A model generated the notes under the pieces. That model did no database searches. It was not told the DNA's origin and saw only the letters and a program-made list of their open reading frames with translations. A stretch of DNA of 64,000 nucleotides from CG2-30-58-95 sp964618215 (GTDB taxonomy: Bacteria; Chloroflexota; Anaerolineae; Anaerolineales; Villigracilaceae): the NCBI GenBank assembly GCA_964618215.1, contig CAZTZE010000009.1, positions 1-64,000 on the forward strand, written 5' to 3'. The position numbers and the translations under genes were made by a program. The number at the start of each line of letters is the position of its first letter. Positions within the stretch are counted from its first letter, which is position 1. Positions 51,945-60,578 of this stretch are shown here, one piece after another.

Positions 51945-52859
51945 GTGAGCAAGCCAAAATTGCCCGAAGAACTCTCGGAACAGGAACTGCGTCGCCTGCT
52001 GCTGGATAAACGGCGTGTCGCCCGCCGGCAGCGACTGGAACGCTTCCGCCGCACCGGCCGGGCGGTGCTGCTGGCTCCTGACCTGCCGCCAGCCGCTCTC
52101 GAAGAGTGGCGAACAAGCCCGCTGGACGAGACGCCGAAAGAAAGCCTGCTTCCTGAATCGGCCAGGTCCCCGCGCCGCCGCTGGATGGACCGTATCCTGC
52201 TGGTTGTCGAGATCCTGGCTGTGCTGGGACTGGCCGGCATCCTGTTCAATGGGATGGGTTTACTGCGCACATTGAATCAAGAGGTGGCTGCCGCTCTGCA
52301 ACAGCCGACGCTCTCGCCCACACCGCTCATCACGGCAGTCGTCCTGCCTTCCGGCCATACGCCGCCCACTTCGCACGGCGGCGCGCAACCCAACGAGGCC
52401 GAGATACCCGAACACCTGCGCCCGCTGGTGCAGTCGTTGGCCAACCTGCCCATCCCTACGCCCGGCCCAGAGCAGGCGATACGCATACAGATCCCAGCTA
52501 TCCAGGTGGATGCCCCTGTCGTTCAGGGCGTTGGCTGGGACCAGTTGAAGAAGGGCGTCGGCCAGTATATTGGTTCAGCTAACCCTGGTCAAACAGGTAA
52601 CCTGGTGCTTTCTGGGCACAACGATGTTTATGGAGAAGTATTCAGAAGGCTGGATGAACTCGAACCCGGAGATACTATTATTATATTCACCATAAACCGG
52701 CAATATGTGTATATCGTCAGCGGCAGCCAGATCGTCGAGCCGACCCAGGTCGAGGTCATGGCGCCGACCAGCGACCCGACCCTCACATTGATTTCCTGTT
52801 ATCCTTATTTGATTGACAACAAACGTATCGTTGTCTTCGCAAAACTTCAAAAGCCGTAG
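51945..52859 (+). CDS. Sortase (class D/E-like)
   Basis: Membrane-bound cysteine transpeptidase. Starts at GTG 51945 in a run TGTGAGC. A basic N-terminal cytoplasmic part (1-78) precedes one membrane helix (about 82-103); a Pro/Ser stalk and a sortase domain (about 178-304) follow. Catalytic residues are His225 (LSGHNDV), Cys285 (LISCYPY) and Arg294 (NKRIVVF). The shape suggests a housekeeping or pilin-type sortase; no LPXTG substrate gene is seen nearby. A small membrane-protein gene follows after eight bases. Confidence 0.9.
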   Translation: MSKPKLPEELSEQELRRLLLDKRRVARRQRLERFRRTGRAVLLAPDLPPAALEEWRTSPLDETPKESLLPESARSPRRRWMDRILLVVEILAVLGLAGILFNGMGLLRTLNQEVAAALQQPTLSPTPLITAVVLPSGHTPPTSHGGAQPNEAEIPEHLRPLVQSLANLPIPTPGPEQAIRIQIPAIQVDAPVVQGVGWDQLKKGVGQYIGSANPGQTGNLVLSGHNDVYGEVFRRLDELEPGDTIIIFTINRQYVYIVSGSQIVEPTQVEVMAPTSDPTLTLISCYPYLIDNKRIVVFAKLQKP

Positions 52860-52867
52860 GAGAACCC

Positions 52868-53068
52868 ATGAGCAAGAAAAGTAAACGTCAAGCCAACCGG
52901 CCCACATCCGCCTCAGCTTCTTTGTCCGGCAGGACGGAATTCAACCCGGATTACAGCATCGTCAAGCGTGAATTGAAGCGCATCGGCGTTCTGGCCGGTT
53001 CGTTCCTTATCATTCTTATCCTCCTGGCCCTCTTCCAGAACCAAATTCTTGCCCTCTTCCTGCCGTAG
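52868..53068 (+). CDS. Small single-pass membrane protein after the sortase gene
   Basis: A 66-residue protein: basic Ser/Arg-rich N-terminus, then one membrane helix (LAGSFLIILILLALFQNQILALF, about 42-64). AGGAGAA precedes the ATG. Function unknown; the eight-base gap to the sortase gene suggests joint expression. It is followed by a family C repeat (CGTAGGCCTACTCGG, 53064-53079). Confidence 0.65.
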   Translation: MSKKSKRQANRPTSASASLSGRTEFNPDYSIVKRELKRIGVLAGSFLIILILLALFQNQILALFLP

Positions 53069-53107
53069 GCCTACTCGGAAGTAGGAGCTGACAACCGAGT
53101 TTCGCCG

Positions 53108-54370
53108 ATGACTTCCGAATACGAGATTACCCTCACGACCCTCGCTTACGGCGGCGACGCCATGGGACGCCTACCCGACCCCCTGTCGGGGGCAAGCGGC
53201 CGCGCGGTCTTCGTCCCTTATGCCTTACCCGGAGAGCGCGTCCGCCTGCGCCTGGTGGAGGAAAAACGCGGCTACGCCCGCGCCGAATTGCTTGAGGTGC
53301 TGGATCCTTCGCCGGAACGCATCCCGCCGCGCTGTCCTCATTTCGGCGTGTGTGGGGGCTGTCATTACCAGCAGATGCCCTACGCGACGCAACTGCGGGT
53401 TAAAGAAGCCATCCTACGCGACCAACTGGAGCGCATCGGGCAGATCCAAAACCCGCCCGTCAGGCTGATTGTTCCCTCGCCATCCGAATGGAATTATCGC
53501 AATCACGTGCAATTCCATTTGACCAAAAGCGGGAAATTGGGTTACGTGGGGACAGGCGCAAGGCCTATCCCTACTATTATCCCGATCACCGAATGTCACC
53601 TCCCCGAACCAGCCATCAACGCCCTCTGGCCGCAACTGGAATTTGAACCTGATTCCGGCATCCAACGCGTCTTCATGCACCTGGGCGCGGACGAGGATGT
53701 GATGCTCGTCCTGGAAAGCAAAGAGCCTAATCCACCCGAACTGGAGATCGAGGCGGATGTTTCAGTCGTGCATCTTTACGAAGAAGATACCATTGTGCTG
53801 GCCGGCGACGACCACATCATCATCAAAATCCTTGACCGCCCTTTCCGCGTCTCGGCAGGGTCATTTTTCCAGGTCAACACCGCCATGGCCGGAAAAATGA
53901 TCGAACACCTGCTGGCCAATTTACCCTTCTCACCCAATACCACTCTGCTGGATGTCTACTGCGGCGTCGGCCTGTTCAGCGCCTTCCTTGCCCCGCACGT
54001 CACACGGCTGATCGGGATCGAATCATCGCCTTCGGCTTGCGCGGATTTTGTTGTCAATCTGGATGAATTCGACAACGTGGAACTCTACGAGGGCGCGGCG
54101 GAAGAAATTCTGCCCGCGCTTGCAGGTCGGATTGGCAATCCGACCTACGCACTGGTGGACCCGCCGCGCGCCGGGCTGCACGTCCGCGCCCTGGATGCGC
54201 TTCTGGCGCTGCGCCCGGACATGATTGCCTACGTCTCCTGCGACCCGTCCACGCTGGGGCGCGACGCGGCGCGGTTGATCGCCGGGGGCTATTTGTTGAA
54301 GCAGGTCACGCCCTTCGATTTATTCCCCCAAACGTATCACATCGAAAGCATCAGCATTTTTGAAAAATGA
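53108..54370 (+). CDS. RlmD/RumA-type 23S rRNA (uracil-5-)-methyltransferase
   Basis: SAM-dependent RNA methyltransferase of the TrmA/RlmD family. An N-terminal TRAM domain (about 5-65) precedes the [4Fe-4S] site CPHFGVCGGC with a later Cys (CHLP region). The methyltransferase half has GSFFQVN, LDVYCGVGLFSA, the DPPRAGL motif and the catalytic Cys in YVSCDPSTLGRD. Next to DPPRAGL the sequence AGRIGNPTYA is encoded by a family A palindrome, inserted one strand before the active site. 420 residues. Which uridine it modifies cannot be told. Confidence 0.92.
   Translation: MTSEYEITLTTLAYGGDAMGRLPDPLSGASGRAVFVPYALPGERVRLRLVEEKRGYARAELLEVLDPSPERIPPRCPHFGVCGGCHYQQMPYATQLRVKEAILRDQLERIGQIQNPPVRLIVPSPSEWNYRNHVQFHLTKSGKLGYVGTGARPIPTIIPITECHLPEPAINALWPQLEFEPDSGIQRVFMHLGADEDVMLVLESKEPNPPELEIEADVSVVHLYEEDTIVLAGDDHIIIKILDRPFRVSAGSFFQVNTAMAGKMIEHLLANLPFSPNTTLLDVYCGVGLFSAFLAPHVTRLIGIESSPSACADFVVNLDEFDNVELYEGAAEEILPALAGRIGNPTYALVDPPRAGLHVRALDALLALRPDMIAYVSCDPSTLGRDAARLIAGGYLLKQVTPFDLFPQTYHIESISIFEK
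54124..54146. repeat. Family A palindrome inside the rRNA methyltransferase gene
   Basis: Arms AGGTCGGATT and AATCCGACCT (10 bases, perfect) around GGC. It encodes GRIGNPTY in frame. Confidence 0.92.
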
Positions 54371-54385
54371 TGGTTCTCTGTGCCG

Positions 54386-56320
54386 TCACTTTTCCGCCAG
54401 AACGATGATCTTATCCTCCGGCGCAAACGTCACCGTCTCGGATTTCAACGGGTTGGTGTGGACGCCGTAGGATTTTGCCGCGTTCCCGGCCTCGCGAATC
54501 AAGCGGTATCCAAGCGCGGTCTCGCCGCGCTGGCGGGCAGCCTCGGCCAGCGTATAGAAATTGAGCGGCTGGCCTGTCGTTACGTAATCGCCCACCGGTT
54601 TGAGATAGATCTCCGAGCCTTCGGGGTCGAATAAATCCTCGAAGGCGGCGTACAGGTCGCCGTTTTCGGAGAGCTGCGCCAGCATCAGGCTGATGAGATG
54701 GTCGCTGACGATGAAATCGTCCACGCGGGCGGCCTCAGCCAGGGCGCGGTTGCGCAAATCCAGCATCTCGCTGACAATGGAGAAGGGCGTTTCATCCCGC
54801 TCGGCAATATCGCGCAGGTGCAGCAGCGTGACCAGCGTTTTGGCATCCGCAGCCTGCGTCTCCAGCCCGGCATAACCGAGCACGATGACATGATCGTAAT
54901 CGGCAGCCTGGATGCCCTCAAGCAGGGTGCGGTCGGTGGTGTCACCATTCTGGAAGACAACCTTTTGATGGGGCAGCCGGGTGCAATAGGCTTTGATCTT
55001 TCCGGCTGCTTCGGCAACCTCTGCAGATACACCGGTATCCGTCACCACCAAGACACGTGAGCCTTTGGCCACATAGTTATCCAGTTCGCGGATGATGACC
55101 TCGGCGCAGCGGTTCCAGCCCAGGATGAGGCACTTCTCCGGCCTGGGCTTGGGCAGCCGGCCATCCCTGAGGATGGCTTTTTCATCCACCGGCAGGTTGG
55201 ACAGCCCGGAAAGAACGATTGTATCGTCATCGGCGGAAATGGCGATGATCCTATCACCCGCCGAGATCATGGCATTCATCGGCGGGTTGAGCTGCGCCCG
55301 GCCTCCCGCAAATTGCAGGCCGATGACCGTCGAGGTTTCATACGCCATCAGCGCCTCGCCGAAGGTTTTGCCCATCAGCTCCGGTTCAGCCTTGAAGTAG
55401 ATTTCGTCGCCGCCAAAATTCAACAGTTCGGTGTACGCCACCGAGAGACCCGATTGCCGCGAGGTCTGCGCCATCAAGCGGGCGATGAGGTCGCCCATCA
55501 GCACCGCCTGGAGGCGATCCTTCTGCCCGACCATGCGGATAATTTCCATGTTCTTGGGATCACGGATCTGGGTCACGATATGGTACGGCCCGGGGCGGCG
55601 GTCGGGGTTGTTGGTGATTGCCAGAACGGTCTTAATGACATATGAATCCGGGTCGTCATCCTCCGGCGGCAGGATGATGATGGATTTGGCATTATGCGGG
55701 CTGCCAATCTCGAGGTCGGTCAGATCAATCGGGCTGCCAGAGCGAAAGATGACCCGCGTATTCTTCGTATCCGGGATGCGCTCGCGGATGGCATCCTCCA
55801 TATCCACTTTATCCTCGGCCGCCAGGACCGCGATGCAGGGGCGATCTTTCCGGTTTTCGTTGGCGGTGATCAGTTCGGAGATGATGGTGAAGATCTGCGG
55901 CGACCAGCCCAGGATGAGCGTATGCCCATTCTCGAGAATGAGCGAGCGGCCTTTCCGCAATTGCTCAAGTTTGCCCTCCACGCCGGCGGTGAGCACACCG
56001 ATGAGCGTGCTGACCACGAAGATGCCGCCGACGGTGACAAAGAGCATGACCAGGCGGAAGCCCCAGCCGGCGTCACTGCCCATCGTGCCGGCGTCGAAGG
56101 TGCGCATCAGGCTTTCCCAGGCGGCTTCGACGAACGACATGGGCTGCGTACTGCCTTCCGGCGCAAGCGGCGCGCCGCCCAAACTGATGATCGCCGCGGC
56201 GATGGCAATCACAACCAGCGAGATGATCGCCAGTCCGCCGATCAGGGCAACCGTGCCGCGCGACATGAAATTATCGAAGAAATATTGAAAGCGCTGGCGA
56301 AAAGTGGGCTTTGTGGACAT
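54386..56320 (-). CDS. CASTOR/POLLUX-like ion channel protein
   Basis: A 644-residue membrane protein. Start at 56320 (MSTKPTFRQRF) has GAGGAGAG just upstream. Two hydrophobic segments flank a pore-like loop: VALIGGLAIISLVVIAIAAAI (about 23-43) and LVMLFVTVGGIFVVSTLIGVLTAG (about 90-113). Then come two Rossmann/RCK-like modules with HTLILGWSPQIFTII and EKCLILGWNRCAEVII (nucleotide-binding loops). This plan is that of plant CASTOR/POLLUX (DMI1) channels and bacterial relatives. Substrate ions are not predictable. Confidence 0.8.
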   Translation of the reverse strand: MSTKPTFRQRFQYFFDNFMSRGTVALIGGLAIISLVVIAIAAAIISLGGAPLAPEGSTQPMSFVEAAWESLMRTFDAGTMGSDAGWGFRLVMLFVTVGGIFVVSTLIGVLTAGVEGKLEQLRKGRSLILENGHTLILGWSPQIFTIISELITANENRKDRPCIAVLAAEDKVDMEDAIRERIPDTKNTRVIFRSGSPIDLTDLEIGSPHNAKSIIILPPEDDDPDSYVIKTVLAITNNPDRRPGPYHIVTQIRDPKNMEIIRMVGQKDRLQAVLMGDLIARLMAQTSRQSGLSVAYTELLNFGGDEIYFKAEPELMGKTFGEALMAYETSTVIGLQFAGGRAQLNPPMNAMISAGDRIIAISADDDTIVLSGLSNLPVDEKAILRDGRLPKPRPEKCLILGWNRCAEVIIRELDNYVAKGSRVLVVTDTGVSAEVAEAAGKIKAYCTRLPHQKVVFQNGDTTDRTLLEGIQAADYDHVIVLGYAGLETQAADAKTLVTLLHLRDIAERDETPFSIVSEMLDLRNRALAEAARVDDFIVSDHLISLMLAQLSENGDLYAAFEDLFDPEGSEIYLKPVGDYVTTGQPLNFYTLAEAARQRGETALGYRLIREAGNAAKSYGVHTNPLKSETVTFAPEDKIIVLAEK

Positions 56321-56410
56321 ATGTCTCTCCTCGGTATCCAAGATGGATGAATTATAGGTTTTATTCGCCATTATGCCAATGAATTTGTTATACTTGATTT
56401 GGAGGACGCC

Positions 56411-57094
56411 ATGAACACCACCCTTACCTGGTACGGGCACGCCGCCCTCGGACTGGAAACCGGCGGCTATAAAATCTTAATTGATCCCTTCTTGAGCGGT
56501 AACCCAGCCGCCACGACCACCGCCGATAAAGTCGCCGCGGATTTCATCCTGGTCACGCACGGGCACGGCGACCACGTTGGCGATACGATTGCCATCGCGA
56601 AACGCACCGGCGCGACCGTCATCAGCAACGCCGAGATTGCCGGCTGGCTCGGCAAACAGGGCGTGAAAGCGCATGGCCAGCATCTCGGCGGCGGGCACAC
56701 CCATCCCTTCGGCTATCTCAAATTGACCTTTGCCATCCACGGCTCCGGCCTGCCGGATGGCTCCTACGGCGGCAACCCGGCTGGCTTCCTGCTGACCACG
56801 AACGACGGCCAGAAGATCTACATCGCCGGGGATACCGGCCTGTTTGGCGATATGAAATTGATTGGCGAGGAAGGTGTGGATCTGGCCGTCATCCCCATCG
56901 GCGACAACTACACCATGGGCCCGGAGGACGCACTGCGAGCCGTCAAATTGCTGACCCCAAAACATGTCATCCCGATCCACTTCGGGACCTGGGACCTGAT
57001 CGCCCAGGATCCCAATGCGTGGGCCGCCCGCGTCCAGAAAGAGACCGACGCGCAGGTGCATGTGCTCAGGCCGGGGGAAAGTTTTACACTCTGA
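56411..57094 (+). CDS. UPF0173-type metallo-hydrolase
   Basis: A 227-residue metallo-beta-lactamase-fold protein. ATG 56411 is preceded by GGAGG at the right distance. Metal motif THGHGDHVGD gives His50, His52, Asp54, His55; further ligands lie in HTHPFG-like and GDTGLF, and VIPIHFGTW. The short YGHAALGLET start is typical of UPF0173. Substrate unknown. It is followed by an inverted ACACGAAG...CTTCGTGT repeat. Confidence 0.9.
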   Translation: MNTTLTWYGHAALGLETGGYKILIDPFLSGNPAATTTADKVAADFILVTHGHGDHVGDTIAIAKRTGATVISNAEIAGWLGKQGVKAHGQHLGGGHTHPFGYLKLTFAIHGSGLPDGSYGGNPAGFLLTTNDGQKIYIAGDTGLFGDMKLIGEEGVDLAVIPIGDNYTMGPEDALRAVKLLTPKHVIPIHFGTWDLIAQDPNAWAARVQKETDAQVHVLRPGESFTL

Positions 57095-57097
57095 TTT

Positions 57098-57165
57098 TTA
57101 ACACGAAGCGCACAAAGGCTCACAAAGGTTTTCCTTTGTGTGACTTCGTGTCCTTTGTGGTTAAT
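57098..57165. repeat. Inverted repeat between convergent genes (possible bidirectional terminator)
   Basis: ACACGAAGCGCACAAAGG (57102-57119 region) and CCTTTGTGTGACTTCGTGT form a long imperfect hairpin. It may stop transcription from both sides. Confidence 0.6.
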
Positions 57166-57943
57166 GGTTTGCCTTTTCCCCCGGCAGCACCAGCGGCGCA
57201 TCCGCAAAGGGATGGGAAATAACCGAGACTGGCAAATGATAGGCGGCCGAGATCAATTCGGGAGTCAACACTTGGCGCGGCGTCCCTGCGGCTTTGATTT
57301 CTCCGGCAACCAGCAGCACGACGCGGTCGGCGTAGCGCGCGGCCAGGTTCAAGTCGTGCAATGCGATCAGCACAGCCAGCCCATCGCAATGCGCCAATTG
57401 GCGCACCATTTCCATTAAATTGACCTGGTACTGCAAATCAAGGTGGGCGGTCGGCTCGTCGAGCAGCAGGATGGGCGTGGACTGCGCCAGGGCGCGCGCC
57501 AGCAGGACGCGCTGTTGTTCGCCGCCCGAAAGTTCCCCCACGCGCCGCTCGGCCAGGTCTAGGGCTGCGACGCGTTCTAGGGCATGTTGCACACGCTCTT
57601 CATCGCTGGCGGAGGCCTGGCCGAGGAAGTTTAGGTATGGCGTGCGGCCCATCAGCACCGTCTCCCAGACGGTGAAAGCCGGCGGCAGGGAAACCGCCTG
57701 CGGCACCACGGCCAGATAGCGGGCGCGTTGCATCGGCGGGAGGGCTGCCAGGTCGTCGCCGTTGGTGCGGATTTTCCCGCCCAACAATGGGATCACGCCG
57801 CTGACGGCGCGCACCAGCGTGGACTTGCCGGCTCCGTTCGGGCCGATCAACGCCATCACCTCGCCGGAATTGACTTCCAGCGAAACTTTGTGCAACACGA
57901 GACGGGGGCCGTAAGAGACCGTAAGATTTTCGACTTTGAGCAT
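57161..57943 (-). CDS. btuD: ABC transporter ATP-binding protein (BtuD-like)
   Basis: ATPase of a BtuFCD/FecBCDE-type importer. 260 residues. Walker A GPNGAGKST (about 37-45), Q-loop AVVPQAVSLPP, signature LSGGEQQR, Walker B ILLLDEPTAHLD and switch His in IALHDLN. Its start lies six bases behind the permease stop. With the cobalamin riboswitch upstream of the operon, vitamin B12 is the likely cargo. Confidence 0.92.
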   Translation of the reverse strand: MLKVENLTVSYGPRLVLHKVSLEVNSGEVMALIGPNGAGKSTLVRAVSGVIPLLGGKIRTNGDDLAALPPMQRARYLAVVPQAVSLPPAFTVWETVLMGRTPYLNFLGQASASDEERVQHALERVAALDLAERRVGELSGGEQQRVLLARALAQSTPILLLDEPTAHLDLQYQVNLMEMVRQLAHCDGLAVLIALHDLNLAARYADRVVLLVAGEIKAAGTPRQVLTPELISAAYHLPVSVISHPFADAPLVLPGEKANH

Positions 57944-57949
57944 CCGCCG

Positions 57950-58972
57950 TTACCAGTACCCTTGATTCTTGACTCTCCGTAATACCCACAGGAAGAACGG
58001 CGCGCCAACGAGAGCGGTCACGATGCCAACCGGCAATTCCTGGGGTGCAAGGACAACGCGGGCTAAAACATCCGCCACCAGCAGCATCCCCGCGCCGCCG
58101 ATGATCGAGAGCGGCAGCAGGCGGCGGTAGTCCGCGCCAAACCATAAACGCATAATGTGCGGGACAATCAAACCAATAAAACCGATAATGCCAGAGAAAG
58201 ACACGGCGGCGGCAGTTGCCAACGAGGCTGCCAGCAAAAGGATCGTTTTCGTGCGCGTGACCGGCAGTCCCAACTGCTGGGCCTGCTCGTCGCCGAATTG
58301 GAGCAGGTTCAGCGCATGGCCGCCGAGTATCAAAATTCCCAGGCCGATGGCGAGATAGGGCAAAATGGTCAGCGTCGGCCCCCATCCAGCCTGCGACGAG
58401 CCGCCCAGCAGCCAGGCGATGGCGCGGCGCAGTTCGCCGGTCGAGCGCAGCATCAGGTAGGAGGTCAGCGCGGCGGCGAAGGAACCGAAGGCCACACCTG
58501 CCAGGATCAGATTTGTCGTCGGGACAGTTTTCCCCACGCGCGCCAGCATGTAGACGACAAGCACAGTCAGCATTGCGCCGATGAAAGCGGCCAGCGGAAC
58601 GGCCATCAAGCCCCAGAAGGTATAGGGCCAGCGATAGCTCATCGCCAGCACCGCGCCCAGCCCCGCGCCGGAGGCGACGCCGATCAGGTACGGGTCGGCC
58701 AGCGGGTTGCGGAAGATACCTTGATAGGCCGCGCCGCTCCCGCCCAGCGCCGCGCCGGTCAGCAGCACCAGCGCGGTGCGCGGCAGGCGGATTTTCCAAA
58801 GGATGAAGGCGGAAGTCTGAAGGCTGTCGGGCAGAATACCAGTCAACTGGCTCGCCAGCACCTGCCATAAATCTTTTGGCGGGATGGAGACTGCGCCAAT
58901 CGCAATCGAAAGCAGGATCGCCAGGGCGAGGAAGAGGAGAGTCGAGAGATAGGGCAGGAAGCGACGGGTCAT
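57950..58972 (-). CDS. btuC: ABC transporter permease (BtuC-like)
   Basis: FecCD-type permease, 340 residues, about ten hydrophobic segments. Conserved: RLPRTALVLLTGAALGGSGAAYQGIFRNPLADPYLIG (quoted in part GSGAAYQGIFRNPLADP), then GFIGLIVPHIMRL and PQELPVGIVTALVGAPFFLWVL in part. The repeat-rich 85-base gap to the binding-protein gene contains AGAGAATAGAGATC units and their inverse. Confidence 0.93.
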   Translation of the reverse strand: MTRRFLPYLSTLLFLALAILLSIAIGAVSIPPKDLWQVLASQLTGILPDSLQTSAFILWKIRLPRTALVLLTGAALGGSGAAYQGIFRNPLADPYLIGVASGAGLGAVLAMSYRWPYTFWGLMAVPLAAFIGAMLTVLVVYMLARVGKTVPTTNLILAGVAFGSFAAALTSYLMLRSTGELRRAIAWLLGGSSQAGWGPTLTILPYLAIGLGILILGGHALNLLQFGDEQAQQLGLPVTRTKTILLLAASLATAAAVSFSGIIGFIGLIVPHIMRLWFGADYRRLLPLSIIGGAGMLLVADVLARVVLAPQELPVGIVTALVGAPFFLWVLRRVKNQGYW

Positions 58973-58974
58973 GT

Positions 58975-59057
58975 CAGTAATGAGAGTAGAGAATAGAGAT
59001 CAGAGATTCGTCCTTTGGACAATTATTCTCTATTCTCTACTCTCCATTCTCGAATCT
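58975..59057. repeat. Repeat and inverse between btuF and btuC genes
   Basis: GAGAGTAGAGAATAGAGATC (58980-58999) and TTCTCTATTCTCTACTCTCC (59027-59046) fold into a hairpin within the operon. Confidence 0.85.
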
Positions 59058-60023
59058 CTATTTGAACAAATCCGGATGCAGCAATTTCGCCAGCGCTTCC
59101 AGCCCGTCCACCAGGCGTGGGCCGGGGCGGCTGACCAAGTTGTCGTCGAACGGGAAGATCTGGCCATTCTGGACCGCCGCGAGCGATTCCCATCCGGGAC
59201 GCGCGGCGACCTTCTCCGGCGTCTCGCCGTAGGCCGAATCACCCAAAATGATGATGGCGGGATTCTGGACGACCAGTTCCTCCAGGCTGATCTCCGCCCA
59301 CTGACCCGACAGCGCCGAACCGATGTTGATGCCTCCGGCGCGGGCAATCAGCAGGTCCACGAAAGTGCCGGGGCCGGCGGTGAAGGGTTTGGTCGGGTTG
59401 GTGGCGTCCAGTTCGTAGTAGACCGTCGGGGCATAACTGAGCGGCATGATCTTCTCATCCACCGCGGCGACACGCGCCTGGAGCGATCCGACCAGCGCGG
59501 CCGCTTCGGCTTCATGTCCGGTCAGGCTGCCGACAGTTTCGAGATTGGCGTACAGTTCCTCCAGCGTGGCCGGATTGGGGAGGAAGTAAACCGTCAAGCC
59601 GAGTCCTTCCAGCGAGGCGACCAGTTCGGGCGGGTTGATGCCGCCAGCCAGGACGAGATCGGGTTGCAGGGCGACAATGGCTTCCAGATTGTATTCGCCC
59701 CACGAGCCGCCGATATCACTCACGGACTGGGCTTCGGCGGGATAATCCGAGAACATATCCCGGCCGATAACCTGACTCCCCGCGCCGACGGCGAACAGGA
59801 TCTCGGTCGTGGCGGGGGTCAGCGAGACGACGCGTTGCGCCGGGCTTTTCAGCGTGACCGTGCGCCCCAGGCCATCGGTCAGCGTGATCGGGGCAGGGGC
59901 AGGGGAGGTGGGGAGTTGGGTAGCCGGGGCGCTGGGGGGCAGCGGTGAAGGGGTGGCAGCCGGGCTGCAGGCAGCCAGTAAAATGGTGAGCGCTAAAAGC
60001 GCAAAAGCAAATTTGCGGAACAT
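59058..60023 (-). CDS. btuF: Periplasmic/lipoprotein binding protein (BtuF-like)
   Basis: Substrate-binding lipoprotein, 321 residues. Start at 60023 with CAGGAG upstream. Lipobox LAAC with Cys19 after MFRKFAFALLALTILLA (in part), then a Pro/Ser linker (about 20-45). The periplasmic-binding core starts with RVVSLTPATTEILFAVGAG and has DIGGSWGEYNLEAIVALQPDLVLAGG (in part), the helical backbone type used for cobalamin and siderophores. Cargo B12 inferred from the riboswitch. Confidence 0.92.
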   Translation of the reverse strand: MFRKFAFALLALTILLAACSPAATPSPLPPSAPATQLPTSPAPAPITLTDGLGRTVTLKSPAQRVVSLTPATTEILFAVGAGSQVIGRDMFSDYPAEAQSVSDIGGSWGEYNLEAIVALQPDLVLAGGINPPELVASLEGLGLTVYFLPNPATLEELYANLETVGSLTGHEAEAAALVGSLQARVAAVDEKIMPLSYAPTVYYELDATNPTKPFTAGPGTFVDLLIARAGGINIGSALSGQWAEISLEELVVQNPAIIILGDSAYGETPEKVAARPGWESLAAVQNGQIFPFDDNLVSRPGPRLVDGLEALAKLLHPDLFK

Positions 60024-60046
60024 ATTTATCTCCTGATATGAGTAAT

Positions 60047-60168
60047 GGATTCCGAAGTCTCCTGACTTCGGTTCCGACGACAGGAGTCGTCGGACTCCGT
60101 CACTAAAATAGTGATGGAGTCCGAAGTCTCCTGACTTCGCTTCCGACGACTGGGAGTCGCCGGATTCC
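60047..60168. repeat. Two 52-bp direct repeats between riboswitch terminator and btuF
   Basis: 60047-60098 and 60116-60168 are near-identical (core TCCGAAGTCTCCTGACTTCG, then TTCCGACGAC), each with internal dyads. They sit in the leader after the terminator. Confidence 0.88.
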
Positions 60169-60175
60169 AGCAATC

Positions 60176-60201
60176 AAAAACCCCTGCCGTATAGACAGGG
60201 G
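60176..60201 (-). terminator. Rho-independent terminator of the cobalamin riboswitch
   Basis: On the minus strand CCCCTG and CAGGGG arms with a 9-base loop are followed by TTTTT (plus 60176-60180). Placed between the aptamer and btuF. Confidence 0.85.
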
Positions 60202-60261
60202 AGGGGGGAGAGGCAATCCAACGCAGCCGTTCCCACCTCCTTTCCACGGGAGCATGGTGAA

Positions 60262-60440
60262 CCGGCCAGGGCGGGCGGCCTGACTTGTTAGTCTCATAGA
60301 CTGGAGTCTGATAGTCTTATAGGTGTTCTATGAGACTATTTGACTGGTGACTACTTGACTAACTTACAGTTGCGGGACAGCACCGGACTTGCACCGGCTT
60401 CGCCTTTGAGCCTCCCCATCCGGGGGAAAAGGCACCCTGA
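60262..60440 (-). promoter_or_regulatory. Cobalamin riboswitch
   Basis: On the minus strand: GGTGCC, GGGAGGCTC..., then the core GAAGCCGGTGCAAGTCCGG, GTCCCGCAACTGTAA, and at the 3' side AGTCAGGCCGCC. These are diagnostic of the B12 aptamer. A terminator follows, so B12 should shut off btuFCD. The variable stem between CTGTAA and AGTCAGG carries a 75-base insertion of GACTA/TAGTC-type short repeats (plus 60287-60362). Confidence 0.92.
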
Positions 60441-60578
60441 CCATTATTCAATTTTTGAACACAAAGGTTACAAAGGTTTGTTGAGTTCTTTGTGACCGTC
60501 GTGGTTGATTGTATGCGCAGAGGTGTAAAAAGTCAATGACCGCCGAACATTTGCGTTTTACACTTTACGTTTTACGCT
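60441..60578. repeat. Short repeats in the gap between riboswitch and PLP enzyme gene
   Basis: AACACAAAGGTTACAAAGG with the inverse-like CTTTGTGACC (60458-60500), and TTTACACTTTACGTTTTACG units (60550-60575). A promoter for the btu operon must lie here but I could not pick one. Confidence 0.65.
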
